A DNA stretch of 64,000 nucleotides, from positions 60,840,316 through 60,904,315 of the forward strand of contig CM075768.1 of NCBI GenBank assembly GCA_037974665.1, written 5' to 3'. The position numbers and the translations under genes were made by a program. The notes under the pieces were generated by a model that saw nothing but the letters and a program-made list of their open reading frames with translations, had not been told where the DNA came from and did not search any database. The number at the start of each line of letters is the position of its first letter. The stretch's first letter is position 1. The DNA is from Ehretia macrophylla (Eukaryota > Streptophyta > Magnoliopsida > Boraginales > Ehretiaceae). Positions 37,901 to 50,500 of this stretch are shown piece after piece.

Positions 37901-40463
37901 CCGAAAATAGGAGCAGCACTACAGGCTTGTTGTCCCCATCATAGAACTCTCGGAGAGCTTTCCAATGCTACGTTGTGCACCATGTAACTCCTTACGGATC
38001 AAAAGTTATGGGCACCGGAGCGATGGAGACCTGGTCCCAAGCCCCACGCCCTACGTTTGCGGGCCAAGCCTTTACGTGAAGCAAAGATGTCTTGCCCAAG
38101 GTGCCGTGGGTTTCGGTAATAGAAATGTAATGGATTAGTTTGTCAACCTTTTCGCGGCTCATGATGTTCGATCCTGGAAGGAAAAATAGCGCAAAAGAAG
38201 AAATGTGTTCCGAAACTGATGAAAATGATCGGTGTTGGGTTTTGAAAATAGGCGCAGCTGATCAGGCTTGCTACCCCTATCGTAGAGCTCTCGGAGAGCT
38301 TTCCTACAGTATACTATGCGTTGCGTAACTCCTTACGAATCAAAAGTTATAAGCATTGGAGCAACGGATACCTGGTCACAAGCCCCATGCCCTCGGTCTG
38401 CGGGCCAAGCCTCTAAGTGAAGCAAAGTTGTCTTGCCCAAGGTGCCATGGGATTCGATAATAGAAATGTAATGGATTTGGTTGTCGTCCTTTTCGCGGCT
38501 CACGACTTACGATCCAGGACAAAAAAAGAATGCAAAAGAAGAAAAGTGTCCGAAAACTGATAAAAACGTTCAATTTTGGGCTCCAAAATTAGGCGCACCC
38601 AACAAGACTTGCTGCCCCCGTCGTAGAGCTCTCGAAGAGCTTTCCAACGGTATGCTATGCGCCGCGTAACTCCTTACGGATCAAAAGTTATGGGCAAAGG
38701 AGCGATGGAGACCTGGTCCCAAGCCCTACGCCCTCGGTTTGCAGTCCCAGCCTCTAAGTGAAGTGAAGTTGTCATGCCTAAGGTGTCGTGGGATTCGGTA
38801 ATAGAAATGTGATAGATTAGGTTGTCGTCCTTTTTGCGGCTGACGACGTACGATCCAGGATGGAAAAATAGCGCAAAAGAAGAAAAGTGTCCCAAAACTG
38901 ATGAAAACATTCGATTTTGGGTTTTGAAAATAGGCGCAGCAGAGAAAACTTTCTCTCTGCATCGTAGAGCTCTCAGAGGCCTTTCGAATGGTATGCTGTG
39001 CGCCTCATAACTCCTTACGGATCAAAAGTTATGGGCACCGGAGCGACGGACACTTGGTCCCAAGCCCCACGCCCTCGGTTTGCGGGCTAAGCCTCTACAT
39101 GAACCGACCTTGTCTTGCCCAGGATGTCGTGGGATTCGATAATATAAAGGTGATGGATTGGGTTGTGGTCTTTTTCGAGGCTGACGACGTACGATCCGGA
39201 ACGAAAAAATAGCGCAAAAGAAGGAAAGTGTCCCGAAATTGAAGAAAACTTTCGATTTTGGGTGCTGAAAACAGGCACAGTTGAGCAAGATAGCCGACTC
39301 TGTCGTAGAGCTCTCGGAGAGCTTTCCAATTGTATTATGTGCGCTTTGTAACTCTTTATAGATCAAAAGATATGGGCATCGGAGCGACGGAGACCTAGTC
39401 CCAAGCCCCACGCCATCGGTTTGCGGGATAAGCCTCTACGTGAAACATAGTTGTCATGCCCAAGGTGCTGTGGGAGTCGGTAATAGAAATATGTCATCCT
39501 TTTCACGGCTCACGACGTACGATCCGAGAAGGAAAAATAGCGCAGAAGAAGAAAAGTGTTCCAAAACTACTGAAAACGTTCGATTTTAGGTTCCGAAAAG
39601 AGGTACAGCACATCAGGCTTGCTGTCCCCGTCGTAGAGCTGTCGGAGAGCTTTCCAACGGTATGTTGTGCACCGCGTAACTCCTTACGGATCAAAAGTTA
39701 TGGGCACTAGAGTGACGGAGACTTGGTCCCAAGCCCCACGCCCTCGGTTTGCGGGCCCAGCCTCTACGTGAAGCGAACTTATCTTGCCCAAGGTGCTGTG
39801 GGATTCGGTAATAAAAATGTGATAGATTAGGTTGTCGTCCTTTTCATGGCTCATGACTTACGATTCGGGAATGAAAAGTAGCATTAAAGAAGAAAAGTGT
39901 CCTGAAACTGATGAAAATGTTCGATTTTGGGTTCTGAAAATAGGGGTAGCTGAGCAGGCTTGCTGACCCCGTCGTAGAGCTCTCGGAGAGCGTTCCCATG
40001 GTATGCCATGCGCCGTGTGACTCCTTATGGATCAAAAGTTATGGGCACCGGAGCGACGGAGACCTAGTCCCAAGCCCCACGCCCTCGGTTTGCGGGCCTA
40101 TCCTCTATGTGAAGCGAAGTTGTCTTGCCCAAGGTGCCATGGGATTCGGTAATTGAAATGTGATGGATTAGGTTGTCGTCCTTTTCGCAACTCACGACGT
40201 ACTATTCGGGAAGAAAATGTAGCGCAAACGAAGAAAAGTGCCCCAAAACTAATGACAACGTTCGATTTTGGGCTTCGAAAATAGGTACAGCGGAATAGGT
40301 TTGCTGCCCCCGTCGTAGAGCTCTCGTAGAGCTTTCCAACTGTATGATGTGCGCCGTGTAACTCCTTACGGATCAAAAGTTATAAGCACTAGAGCGACGG
40401 AGATCTAGTCCCAAGCCCCACGCCCTCAGTTTGCGGGCCAAGCCTCTACGTGAAGCGAAGTTG
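34919..40463. repeat. Satellite block C, 341 bp monomer, about 16 copies
   Basis: Resumes at phase 1 after the LTR fragment and stops near phase 106 at 40463. One monomer near 39487 lacks about 14 bp around GATGGATTAGGTTG. I could not establish a higher-order period by eye. No gene is supported. Confidence 0.96.
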
Positions 40464-42556
40464 TTACATTTGGGGCTATAAGGGCAACTACGGGCAGCCT
40501 ACTAATCACATAATTAAACATGATATCCATAGGATCAACACTTGGCGAGTTTTCCTAGTCGTTAGGGTTTTAATTCGTGCTCACCCGTGAGATTAAGCCC
40601 TAAGTTGTTACGTAATTTAACTCAAGCCATGCATTGATTAATTCAAACGCCCTCAAGCATTCAAAACAGTCTACACAACATCCAAGTGCCACAATCCCAA
40701 GCAATTAATACAACAAGAGAAGTTACAAAAAAATTTCTAAGCATATCACTAGATGGAAACCTCACTGCAATGGTCTGTTTTCTCACAATCATTGAGACAA
40801 GCAAACAATCTCCAATTCCATTGAACAAAATGTCAAATTAAATATTAAGGAGTGAACTAAATTCAGAAACAAACCTCGCATCATTTGGAGTTCGGGTTCT
40901 AGAGTTATAGCCAAAACCGTGAGACTACGCAAAACTGTCCAGATTTGCACACATTTCAATACTTGTCGTTTTTGAGGGCCTTAGGATCAGATTTAGCCTT
41001 AGTCTAGTTCAGACAAAAATGTCCAGAACTGAAAAATCTAGCAGCACACCAAATTTCATGCATTTTGGATATCATTTACTAAGTCAAAACTGGTTCGTTC
41101 TACAAGGACAATGAATCTGCCAAAACCTGCTTCATTTTCCCAGATTTTCCAGATTTGGACACCTTCCAATGTTTTGCCATTTTGGGGACCTTAGAGTCAA
41201 AATTCGCTTTGGCCTATTTCTATGACAAATGCTCAAAACTGGAAAAACTAGTCACCTACCAATTCTAAAGCATTTTCAACATCTTTTACCTGGTTAAAAT
41301 CACTTCGTACCAACAAGTCAGAAGACTGTCACTTAAGCAATTTCGCCTATCTTCACATTCTAGCCAAATATCTTGCCATGCATGCTCACAAAAGCTCATG
41401 TATACACATATATCACAAGTACAGAGGTAAAAATAGACATTTAAAGGCATGCATGTTGTTTTTGAAAGCTTTTCAAAAGAGTTTTAGCCCTCACCTTAGC
41501 AAGACAACAATGAAGATGCACAAACTCTTGATGATGCACAAGATCGACTTTTCTCCTTGCTTAGCTGAGAGACAACTTGAGATTCTCTAATTCCTAGATT
41601 AGTTACCAAGTCCTTAGTAGGTGCATGTGGTTAGAACACAAAGAAAATGAAATGGAAGCTAACAACATACCCAAGGGCCGAATGAAGATTCTAAGAGCTA
41701 GCATGCATGTTTCTTTGCTTCTAGCTTGCTTGGTTGAGTTCCTTGATGGCTTGCATGTCTTGAAGAACCTTAGGATTATGAACTCAAGCTATGGAGAGTA
41801 TAATTTCAGCCAAGGCCGAGAGAGAGAGAGAAGAAATGAGAGAGTGAGAGAAAATGAGAGAATGTGAGAAAGAATGAAAGCTTTGAAGTGTTTGATGCAT
41901 GTGTTGGCCTAGGGCCTTGAAAATTCTGATTTTTGTGTCTTCAAGAGCATGTTTGAATCACCTAGCATGGGCATTTGCATGTGTCGAGAATGGGGTGCAT
42001 TGGGTAGGGTTTTGGGTTTTTTTTTTTCTTTGTGTTATAACTTGTCATAGAATGTCTAGGAATAAATTTAAAATTGCAATGCTTGTTTAAATGCTCCATG
42101 TGGTCGGCCAAGCTTGTGCAAGATTCTGAATTTTTGTCTTGGTTGAGCAATATAATATTGTATGTTTGGGATGTGCAAAAGAATAAGGAATAAAGAATAA
42201 AGAATGCTTAGCTTTTGGTGCAATTTCGTCTTCTAGTGAGTTGAATTAGCATTTTAATATTAGTTAGTGGAGTTTGTAGAATTAATTAATGATTTAGTGC
42301 TTTGTGTAAGATGCTTTCTTGATTAGCGTGAGGGCACGCTTACCTAGGTCTAGGGCATGCACTACGAGGTAAAGCACAAACTACGAGACGAAAGCATGTT
42401 CCCAAAGTAAATGCACGCAACCCTAAATGTATACAAGTAATTCAATGCAAGGCACACAAAATGAAACACGACTCTTAAACCTAGGTCAAGGCACGAAAAT
42501 CTAGGTTAGGGCACACGAAACGAGGTATCGCATGCAAATCGAGGTCGGGCCTCACA
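40464..42556 (-). mobile_element. Truncated LTR fragment (element 2 subfamily), about 2093 bp
   Basis: Starts inside an LTR at a place matching about 54497 in element 2 and runs to the true LTR end GGGCCTCACA at 42556. It includes the 209 bp duplication, the GA-rich tract (about 41816-41870) and the minisatellite. The left part and any internal region are lost. Unlike the other LTR ends, this one abuts satellite near phase 114 (AAGATGCC), not phase 1. The satellite breaks at phase 106 on the left, so only about 7 bp of the monomer are missing across the fragment. Confidence 0.92.
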
Positions 42557-45500
42557 AAGATGCCAAAGGATTCGGTAAAAGAAATGTGATGCATTAGGCT
42601 GTCGTCCTTTTCGCGGCTCACGACGTACAATCCGGGAGGGAAAAATAGTGCAAAAGAAGAAAAGTGTCCCGAAACTGATGAAAATGTTCGGTTTTGGGTT
42701 TCGAAAATAGGCGCAGCAGAGCAAGCTTGCTGCCGCCGTCATAGAGCTCTCGGAGAGCTTTCCTATAGTATGTTGTGCGCCGTGTAACTCCTTACGGATC
42801 AAAAGTTATAGGCACTAGAGCCACAGAGACTTGGTCGCAAGCCCCACGCCCTCAGTTTGCGGGCCAAGCCTTTACGTGAAGCGAAGTTGTCCTGGCCAAG
42901 GTAGCGTGGGATTCGATAATAGAAATGTGATGGATTAGGTTGTCATCCTTTTTGCGGCTGACGACGTATGATCCAGGACGAAAAAACAATGCAAAAGAAG
43001 AAAAGTGTCCCAAATCTGATGAAAATGTTCGATTTTGATCTCTGAAAACAGGCGCAGCCGAGCAAGCTTGCTGACTTCAACGTAGGGCTCTAGGAGAACT
43101 TTTCAACGGTATCCAGTGCGCCGCGTAACTCCTCATGGATCAAAAGTTATGGGCACCGGAGTGACGGAGACCTGGTCCCAAGCCCCACGCCCTCGGTTTG
43201 CGGGCCTAGCCTCTCCATGAAGTGAAGTTGTCTTGCTGAAGGTGTCGTGGGATTCGATAATAGAAATGTGATGGATTAGGTTGTCGTCCTTTACGCGGCT
43301 CACGACGTACGATCCGGGAAAGAAAAATAGCGCAAAAGAAGAAAAGTGTCCCAAAACTGATGAAAATGTTCGATTTCGGACTCCGAAAAAAGGCACAGCC
43401 AAGCAAGCTTGCTGACCTCGTCATAGAGCTCTCATAGAGCTTTTCAACGGTACGCTGTGCGCCGCATAACTCCTTACGGATCAAAAGTTATGGGCACCGG
43501 AGAGACGAAGACTTGGTCTTAAGCCCCTCGCCCTTCGTTTGCGGGGCCAGGCTCTACGTGAAGTGACATTGTCATGCCCAAGATGTCGTGGGACTCGGTA
43601 ATAGAAATGTGATGGTTAAATTGTCGTCCTTTTCGCAGTTGCTGACGTACGATCCGGGATGAAAAAATAGCGCAAAAGAAGAAAAGTGTCCCGAAATTGA
43701 TGAAAATGTTTGATTTTAAAATCCAAAAATAGGGGCAGTTGAGCAAGCTTGCTGACCCCATCGTAGAGCTCTCGGAGAGCTTTTCAACGGCAGGTTGTGT
43801 GCCCCGTAAATCCTTACAGATCAAAACTTATGGGCACCGGAGCGAAGGAGACCAGGTCCCAAGCCCCACGCCCTAGGTTTGCGGGCCAAGCCACCACGTG
43901 AAGCGAAGTTGTCTTGCCCAGGGTGTCGTGGGATTCAATAATAAAAATGTGATGGATTAGGTTGTCGTTCTTTTTGCGGCTCACGACGTACGATCCGGGA
44001 CGAAAAAATAGAACAAAAGAAGAAAAGTGGCCCAAAGCTGATGAAAAAGTTAGATTTTAGGCTTCGAAAACAGGCACAGTCGAGCAGGCCTGCTGCTCCC
44101 TTCGTAGAGCTCTTAGAGAAATTTCCAACATTATGCTGTGCATCGTATAACTCCTTACGGATTAAAAGTTATGGGCACCAGAGCGATGGAGACCTGGTCG
44201 CAAGCCCCACGCCCTCGGTTTGCCGGCCCAGCCTCTATGCGAAGTAAAGTTATCTTGCCCAAGGTGCCGTGGGATTAGGTAATAGAAATGTGATGGATTA
44301 GCTTGTCGTCCTTTTCGCGGCTCACGACGTACGATCCGGGACAGAAAAATAATGCAAAAGAAGAAAAGTATCCCGAAACTGATGAAAACGTTTGATTATG
44401 GGCTCTGAAAACCAGCGCAGCAAAGCAGGCTTGTTCACCCCATCGTAGAGCTCTCGGAGAGCTTTCCAATGATATGTTGTGCACTGCGTAACTCCTTACA
44501 GATCAAAAGTTATAGGCACCGGAGCGACCGAGACTTGGTCCCAAGCCCCACGACCTCGGTTTGCGGGCCCAACCTCTACGTGAAGCGAAGTTATCTTGCC
44601 CAAGGTGTCTTGGGATTCGGTAATAGAAATGTGGCGGATTAGGTTGTTGTCCTTTTCGCGGCTTACGTCGTACGATCCGGGAAGGAAAAATAGCCCAAAA
44701 CAAGAAAAGTGCCCCGAAACTGATGAAAACGTTTGATTTTGAGCTCCAAAAACAGGCGCAGCACAGGAAGCTTGCCGTCCCTGTCCTAGAGCTCTCGAAT
44801 AGCTTTCCAATGATATGTTGTGCACCGTGTAACTCCTTACGGATCAAAAGTTATGGGTACCAGAGCTACGGAGACCTGGTCCCAAGCCCTACACACTAGG
44901 TTTGCGGGCCCAGCCTCTACGTGAAGCGAAGTTGCCTTGCCCACGGTGCCGTGGGATTCAGTAATAGAAATGTGATGCATTTGGCTGTCGTCCTTTTCGC
45001 GGCTCACGACATACAATCTGAGAAGGAAAAATAGTGCAAAAGAAGAAAAGTGTCCCAAAACTGATGAAAATGTTCGGTTTTGGGTTTCAAAAATAGGCGC
45101 AGCAGAGCAAGCTTGCTGCCGCCGTCGTAGAGCTCTCGAAGAGCTTTCCTATAGTATGCTGTTTGCCACGTAACTCTTTATGGATCAAAAGTTATGAGCA
45201 ACGGAGCGACAGAGACCTGGTCTCAAGCCCCACGCCCTCGGTTTGCGGGCCCAGCCTCTACGTGAGGTGAAGTTGTCTTGCCCAAGGTGCTGTGGGATTC
45301 GGTAATAGAAATGTGATGGATTAGGTTATCGTCCTTTTCCCGGCTTACGAAGTATGATCGGGGATTGAAAAACAGCGCAAAAGAAGAAAAGTGTCCCGAA
45401 AAGGATGAAAACGTTAGATTTTGGACTTTGAAAATAAGCACAGCCGAGCAAGCTTGCTGACTGTCGTAGAGCTCTCGGAGAGCTTTCCAACTATATGTTG

Positions 45501-47546
45501 TGCGCCGCGTAACTCCTTATGGATCAAAAGTTATGGGCACTGGAGCGACGGAGACCTAGTCCCAAGCCCCACGCCCTCGGTTTGCGGGCCTAGCCTCTCA
45601 ATGAAGTGAAGTTGTCTTTTCGAAGGTGTCGTGGAATTCGGTAATAGAAATGTGATAGATTAGGTTGTCGTTCTTTACGCGACTTATGACGTACAATCCA
45701 GGAAGGAAAAATAGCACAAAAGAAGAAAAGTGTCCCGAAACTGATGAAAACGTTCGATTTGGGACTCTGAAAAAAGGTGCAGCCAATTCGGCTTGCTGAC
45801 CCCGTCATAGAGCTCTCGGAGAGCTTTCCATCGCTATGTTGTGCACCGCGTAACTCTTGACGGATCAAAAGTTATGGACACCGGAGTTACGGTGACATGG
45901 TCCTAAGCCCCACGCCCTCGGTTTGCGGGCCCAACCTCTACACGAATTGAAGTTGTCTTGCCCAAGGTGCCATGGGATTCCGAAATAGAAAAGTGATGGA
46001 TTCGGTTGTCGTCCTTTTCACGACTCACGACGTACGATCCGGGACGGAAAAATAGCGCAAAACTAGAAAAGTGCCTCGAAACTAATGAAAATGTTCAATT
46101 TTGGGCTTCGAAAATAGGCGCCACATAGCAAGTTTGCTATCCCCGACGTAGATCTCTTAGAGACCTTTCCAACGGTATGCTGTGCACCGTATAACTCCTT
46201 ACGGATCAAAAGTTATGGGCACCGGAGCGATGGAGACCTGGTCCCAAGGCCCACTCCCTCGGTTTGTGGGCCCAGCCACTACGTGAAGCGAAGTTGTCTT
46301 GCCCAAGGTGCCATGGGATTCGGTAATAGAAATGTGATGGATTAGGTAGTCGTCCTTTTCGCGGCTCACGACGTACGATCCGGGATGAAAAAACATCGCA
46401 AAAGAAGAAAAGTGTCCCAAAACTAATGAAAATGTTCGATTTTCAGCTCCGAAAATAGGCGCAGCACAACAGTCTTGCTGTCCCCGCCGTAGAGCTCTCG
46501 GAGACCTTTCCAATGGTATGTTGTGCACCGTGTAACTCCTTATGGATCAAAAGTTACGGGTACCGGAGAGATGGAGACCTGGTCCCAAGCCCCACGCCCT
46601 CGGTTTGCTGGCCCAGCCTCTACGTGTAGAGAAGTTGTCTTGCCCAAGGTGCCATAGGATTTGGTAATAGAAATGTGATGGATTAGGTTGTTTTCCTTTT
46701 GGCGGCTCACGTCGTACGATCCGGGAAGGAAAAATAGCGCAAAACTAGAAAAGTGTCCCGAAACTGATGAAAACGTTCAATTTTGGGCTCCGAAAATAGG
46801 TGCAACCGAGCAGGCTTGCTGTCCCTGTCGTAGAGCTCTCGGAGAGCTTTCCAATGGTATGTTGTGCGCCGTGTAACTCCTTACGGATCAAAAGATATGG
46901 GCACCGGTAAGACGGATACCTGGTCACAAGCCCCACGCCCTAGGTTTGCGGGTCCAGCCTCTACGTGAAGTGAAGTTGTCTTGCCCAAGGTGCCGTGGGA
47001 TTTGGTAAAAGAAATGTGATAGATTAGGTCGTCGTCTTTTTCGCAGCTCACAATGTACGATTCGGGAAGAAAAAATAGTACAAAAGAAGAAAAGTGTACT
47101 GAAACTGATGAAAAGGTTCGGTTTTGGGTTTCGAAAATAGGCGCGGCAGAGCAAGCTTGCAGTCCCCATCGTAGAACTCTCGGAGAGCTTTCCTACAGTA
47201 TGTTGTGCGCCTCGTAACTCCTTACGGATCAAAAGTTATGAGCACCGGAGCGACGGAGACCTGGTCCCAAGCCCCACGCCCTCGGTTTGCGGGCCAAGCC
47301 TCTACGTGAAGCGAAGTTGTCTTGCCCAGGATGTCATGGGATTCGATAATAGATATATGATGGATTAGGTTGTCTTCCTTTATGCGGCTCACGACTTACG
47401 ATCCAAGACGGAAAAACAACGCAAATGAAGAAAAGTGTCTCGAAACTAATAAAAATGTTCAATTTTGGGTTTCAAAAACAGGAGCAGCTGAGAAAGCTTG
47501 CACACCGAGTCGTAGAGCTCTTGGAGAGCCTTCCAATGGGCACTGG

Positions 47547-47560
47547 GGTCGGGCCTCACA
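47547..47560 (-). mobile_element. LTR terminal scar, 14 bp
   Basis: GGTCGGGCCTCACA is identical to the terminal bases of the chromovirus LTRs and is followed at once by TAACTCCTTACGG. On the left the monomer stops after TTCCAATGG, with about 7 bp of unclear origin. This is best read as the last trace of a deleted element at the same monomer position. Confidence 0.8.
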
Positions 47561-50500
47561 TAACTCCTTACGGATCAAAAGTTATGGGCACCGGAGCGAC
47601 AAACACCTGGTCCCAAGCCCCACGCCCTCTGTTTGCGGGCCCAACCTCTACGTGAACCGAAGTTGTCTTGCCCCAGATGTCGTGGGATTCGATAATAGAA
47701 ATGTGATGGATTAGGTTGCCATCCTTTTCGCGACTGACGACATACGATCCGGGATGAAAAAATAGCGCAAAAGAAGAAAGTGTCTCGAAACTGATGAAAA
47801 CGTTCGATTTTGGGTTCCGAAAATAGGCATTGCCAAGCAAGCTAGCTGACCCCGTCGTAGAGCTCTCGAAGAGATTTCCAACGCTATGCGGTGCACTACG
47901 TAACTCCTTACAGATCAAAAGTTATGGGCACCGGAGCGACGGAGACCTGGTCCCAAGCCCCAAGCCCTCGGTTTGTAGGCCAAGACTCTACGTGATACGA
48001 AGTTGTCTTGCCCAAGGTGCCGTGGGATTCGGTAATAGAAATGTGAAGGATTAGGTTGTCATCCTTTTCGCGACTCACAGTGTACGATCCGGGAAGGAAA
48101 AATAGTGCAAAAGAAGAAAAGTGTCCCGAAACTGATGAAAATGTTCGATTTTGGGTTCCGAAAAGTGGAGCAGTGCATCAGGCTTGCTGTCCCCGTCGTA
48201 GAGCTCTCGGAGAGCTTTCAACGGTATGTTTTGCACCGCGTAACTTCTTACGGATCAAAAGTTATGGGCACTAGAGCAACGGAGACCTAGTCCCAAGCCT
48301 CACGCCTCGGTTTACGGGCCCAGCCTCTGCGTGAAGCGAGGTTGTCTTGCCCAAGGTACCGTGGGATTCGGTAATAGAAATGTGTGGGATTAGCTTGTCG
48401 TCCTTTTCGCGACTCACGACGTACGACCTGGGACAGAAAAACAACGTAAAAGAAGAAACGTGCCCCGAAATTGATGAAAATGTTCAATTTTGAAGTCCAA
48501 AAATTGGCACAATTGAACAAGCATGCTGACCCCATCGTAGAGCTCTCGGAGAGCTTTCCAACGATATGCTGTGTGCTGCATAACTCCTTACGGATCAAAA
48601 GTTATGGGCAAATGAACGACGGAGACCTGGTCCCAAGCCCTATGCCCTCGGTTTTCAGTCCCAGCCTCTACATGAAGTGAAGTTGTCATACCCAAGGTGT
48701 CTTGGAATTCGGTAAAAGAAATGTGGGGGATTTGGTTGTCGTCCTTTTCGCAGCTGACGACATACGATCCGGGACGGAAAAATAGCGCAAAAGAAGAAAA
48801 GTATCCCGAAACTAATTAAAACGTTCACTTTTGGACTCCGAAAACAAGGGCAGCTGAGCAAGCTTGCTAACCCCGTCGTAGAGCTCTCGGGGAGCTTTCC
48901 AACGGTATGCTGTGCGCCGCGTAACTCCTTACGGATCAAAACTTATGGGCACCAGTGCGACAGAGATTTGGTCCCAAGCCCCACGCCCTCAGTTTACGGG
49001 CCCAGCCTCCACGTGAAGTGAAGTTGTCATGCCCAAGGTGTTGTGGGATTCGATACTAGAAATGTGATGGATTAGGTTGTCGTCCTTTTCGCAGCTGACG
49101 ACGTACGATCCGAGACGGAAAAACTGCGCAAAAGAAGAAAAGTGTCCCAAAACTGATGAAAACGTTCAATTTTGGACTCTTAAAACAGGCGCAGCCTAGC
49201 GAGCTTGCCGACTACGTCGTAGAGCTCTCGGATTGCTTTCCAACGGTATGCTGTGCACCGTGTAACTCCTTACGGATCAAAAGTTATGGGCACCGGAGCG
49301 ACAGAGACCTGGCCCCAAGCCCCACGCCCTCGGTTTACGGGCTTAGCCTCTCCGTGAAGCGAAGTTGTCTTGCCGAAGGTGTCGAAGGATTCGGTAATAG
49401 AAATGTGATAGATTAGGTTGTCGTCCTTTATGCGGCTCACGACGTACGATCTGGGAAGGAAAAATAGTGCAAAAGAAGAAAAGTATTTCAAAACTGATGA
49501 AAATGTTCGATTTTGTACTCCAAAAAAAGGTGCAGCCAAGCAAGCTTGCTGACCCCATCGTAGAGCTCTCAGAGAGCTTTCCAACGGTATGCTGTGCGCC
49601 GCGTAACTCCTTACGGATCAAAAGTTATGGGCAAAGAAGCGACAGATACCTGGTCACAAGCCCCACGCCCTCGGTTTGCGGGCCCAGCCTCTACGTGAAG
49701 CGAAGTTGTCTTGCCCAAGGTGCCGTGGGATTCAATAATAGAAATGTGATGGATTAGGTTGTCATCCTTTTCGCGGCTCACGACGTACGATCCGGGATGG
49801 AAAAATAACGGAATAGAAGAAAAGTGTCCCGAAACTGATGAAAACGTTAGATTTTGGGCTCCGAAAATAGGCACAACCGAGAAGGCTGGTGCCCCCGTTG
49901 TAGAGCTCTCAGAGAGCTTTCAAACGGTATGTTGTGCGCCGCGTAACTCTTTACGGATCAAAAGTTATGGGCAAAGAAATGACGGAGACCTGGTCCTAAG
50001 CCCTACGCCCTCGGTTTGCTGTCCCAGCCTCTACATGAAGTGAAATTGTCATGCCCAAGGTGTCGGGGGATTCGGTAATAGAAATGTGATGGATTAGCTT
50101 GTCGTCTTTTTTGCTACTGACGACGTACGATCCGGGATGAAAAAATAGCGCAAAAGAAGAAAAGTGTCCCAAAATTGATGAAAACGTTTGATTTTGGGAT
50201 CCGAAAATCGGGCAGCTGAGGAGGCTTGCTGACCTCGTCGTAGAGCTCTCAGAGAGCTTTCAAACGGTATGTTGTGCGCCGCGTAACTCCTTACGGATCA
50301 AAAGTTATAGGCACCGGAGCGACGAACACCTCGTCCTAACTCCCTACCCTCGGTTTACGGGTCCAACCTCTATGTGAACCGAAGTTGTCTTGCCCAAGAT
50401 GTATTGGGATTCGATAAAAAAATTTTGATGGATTAGGTTTTCATCCTTTTCGCGGCTGACGAAGTACGATCTGGGATGAAAAAATAGCGCAAAAGAAAAA

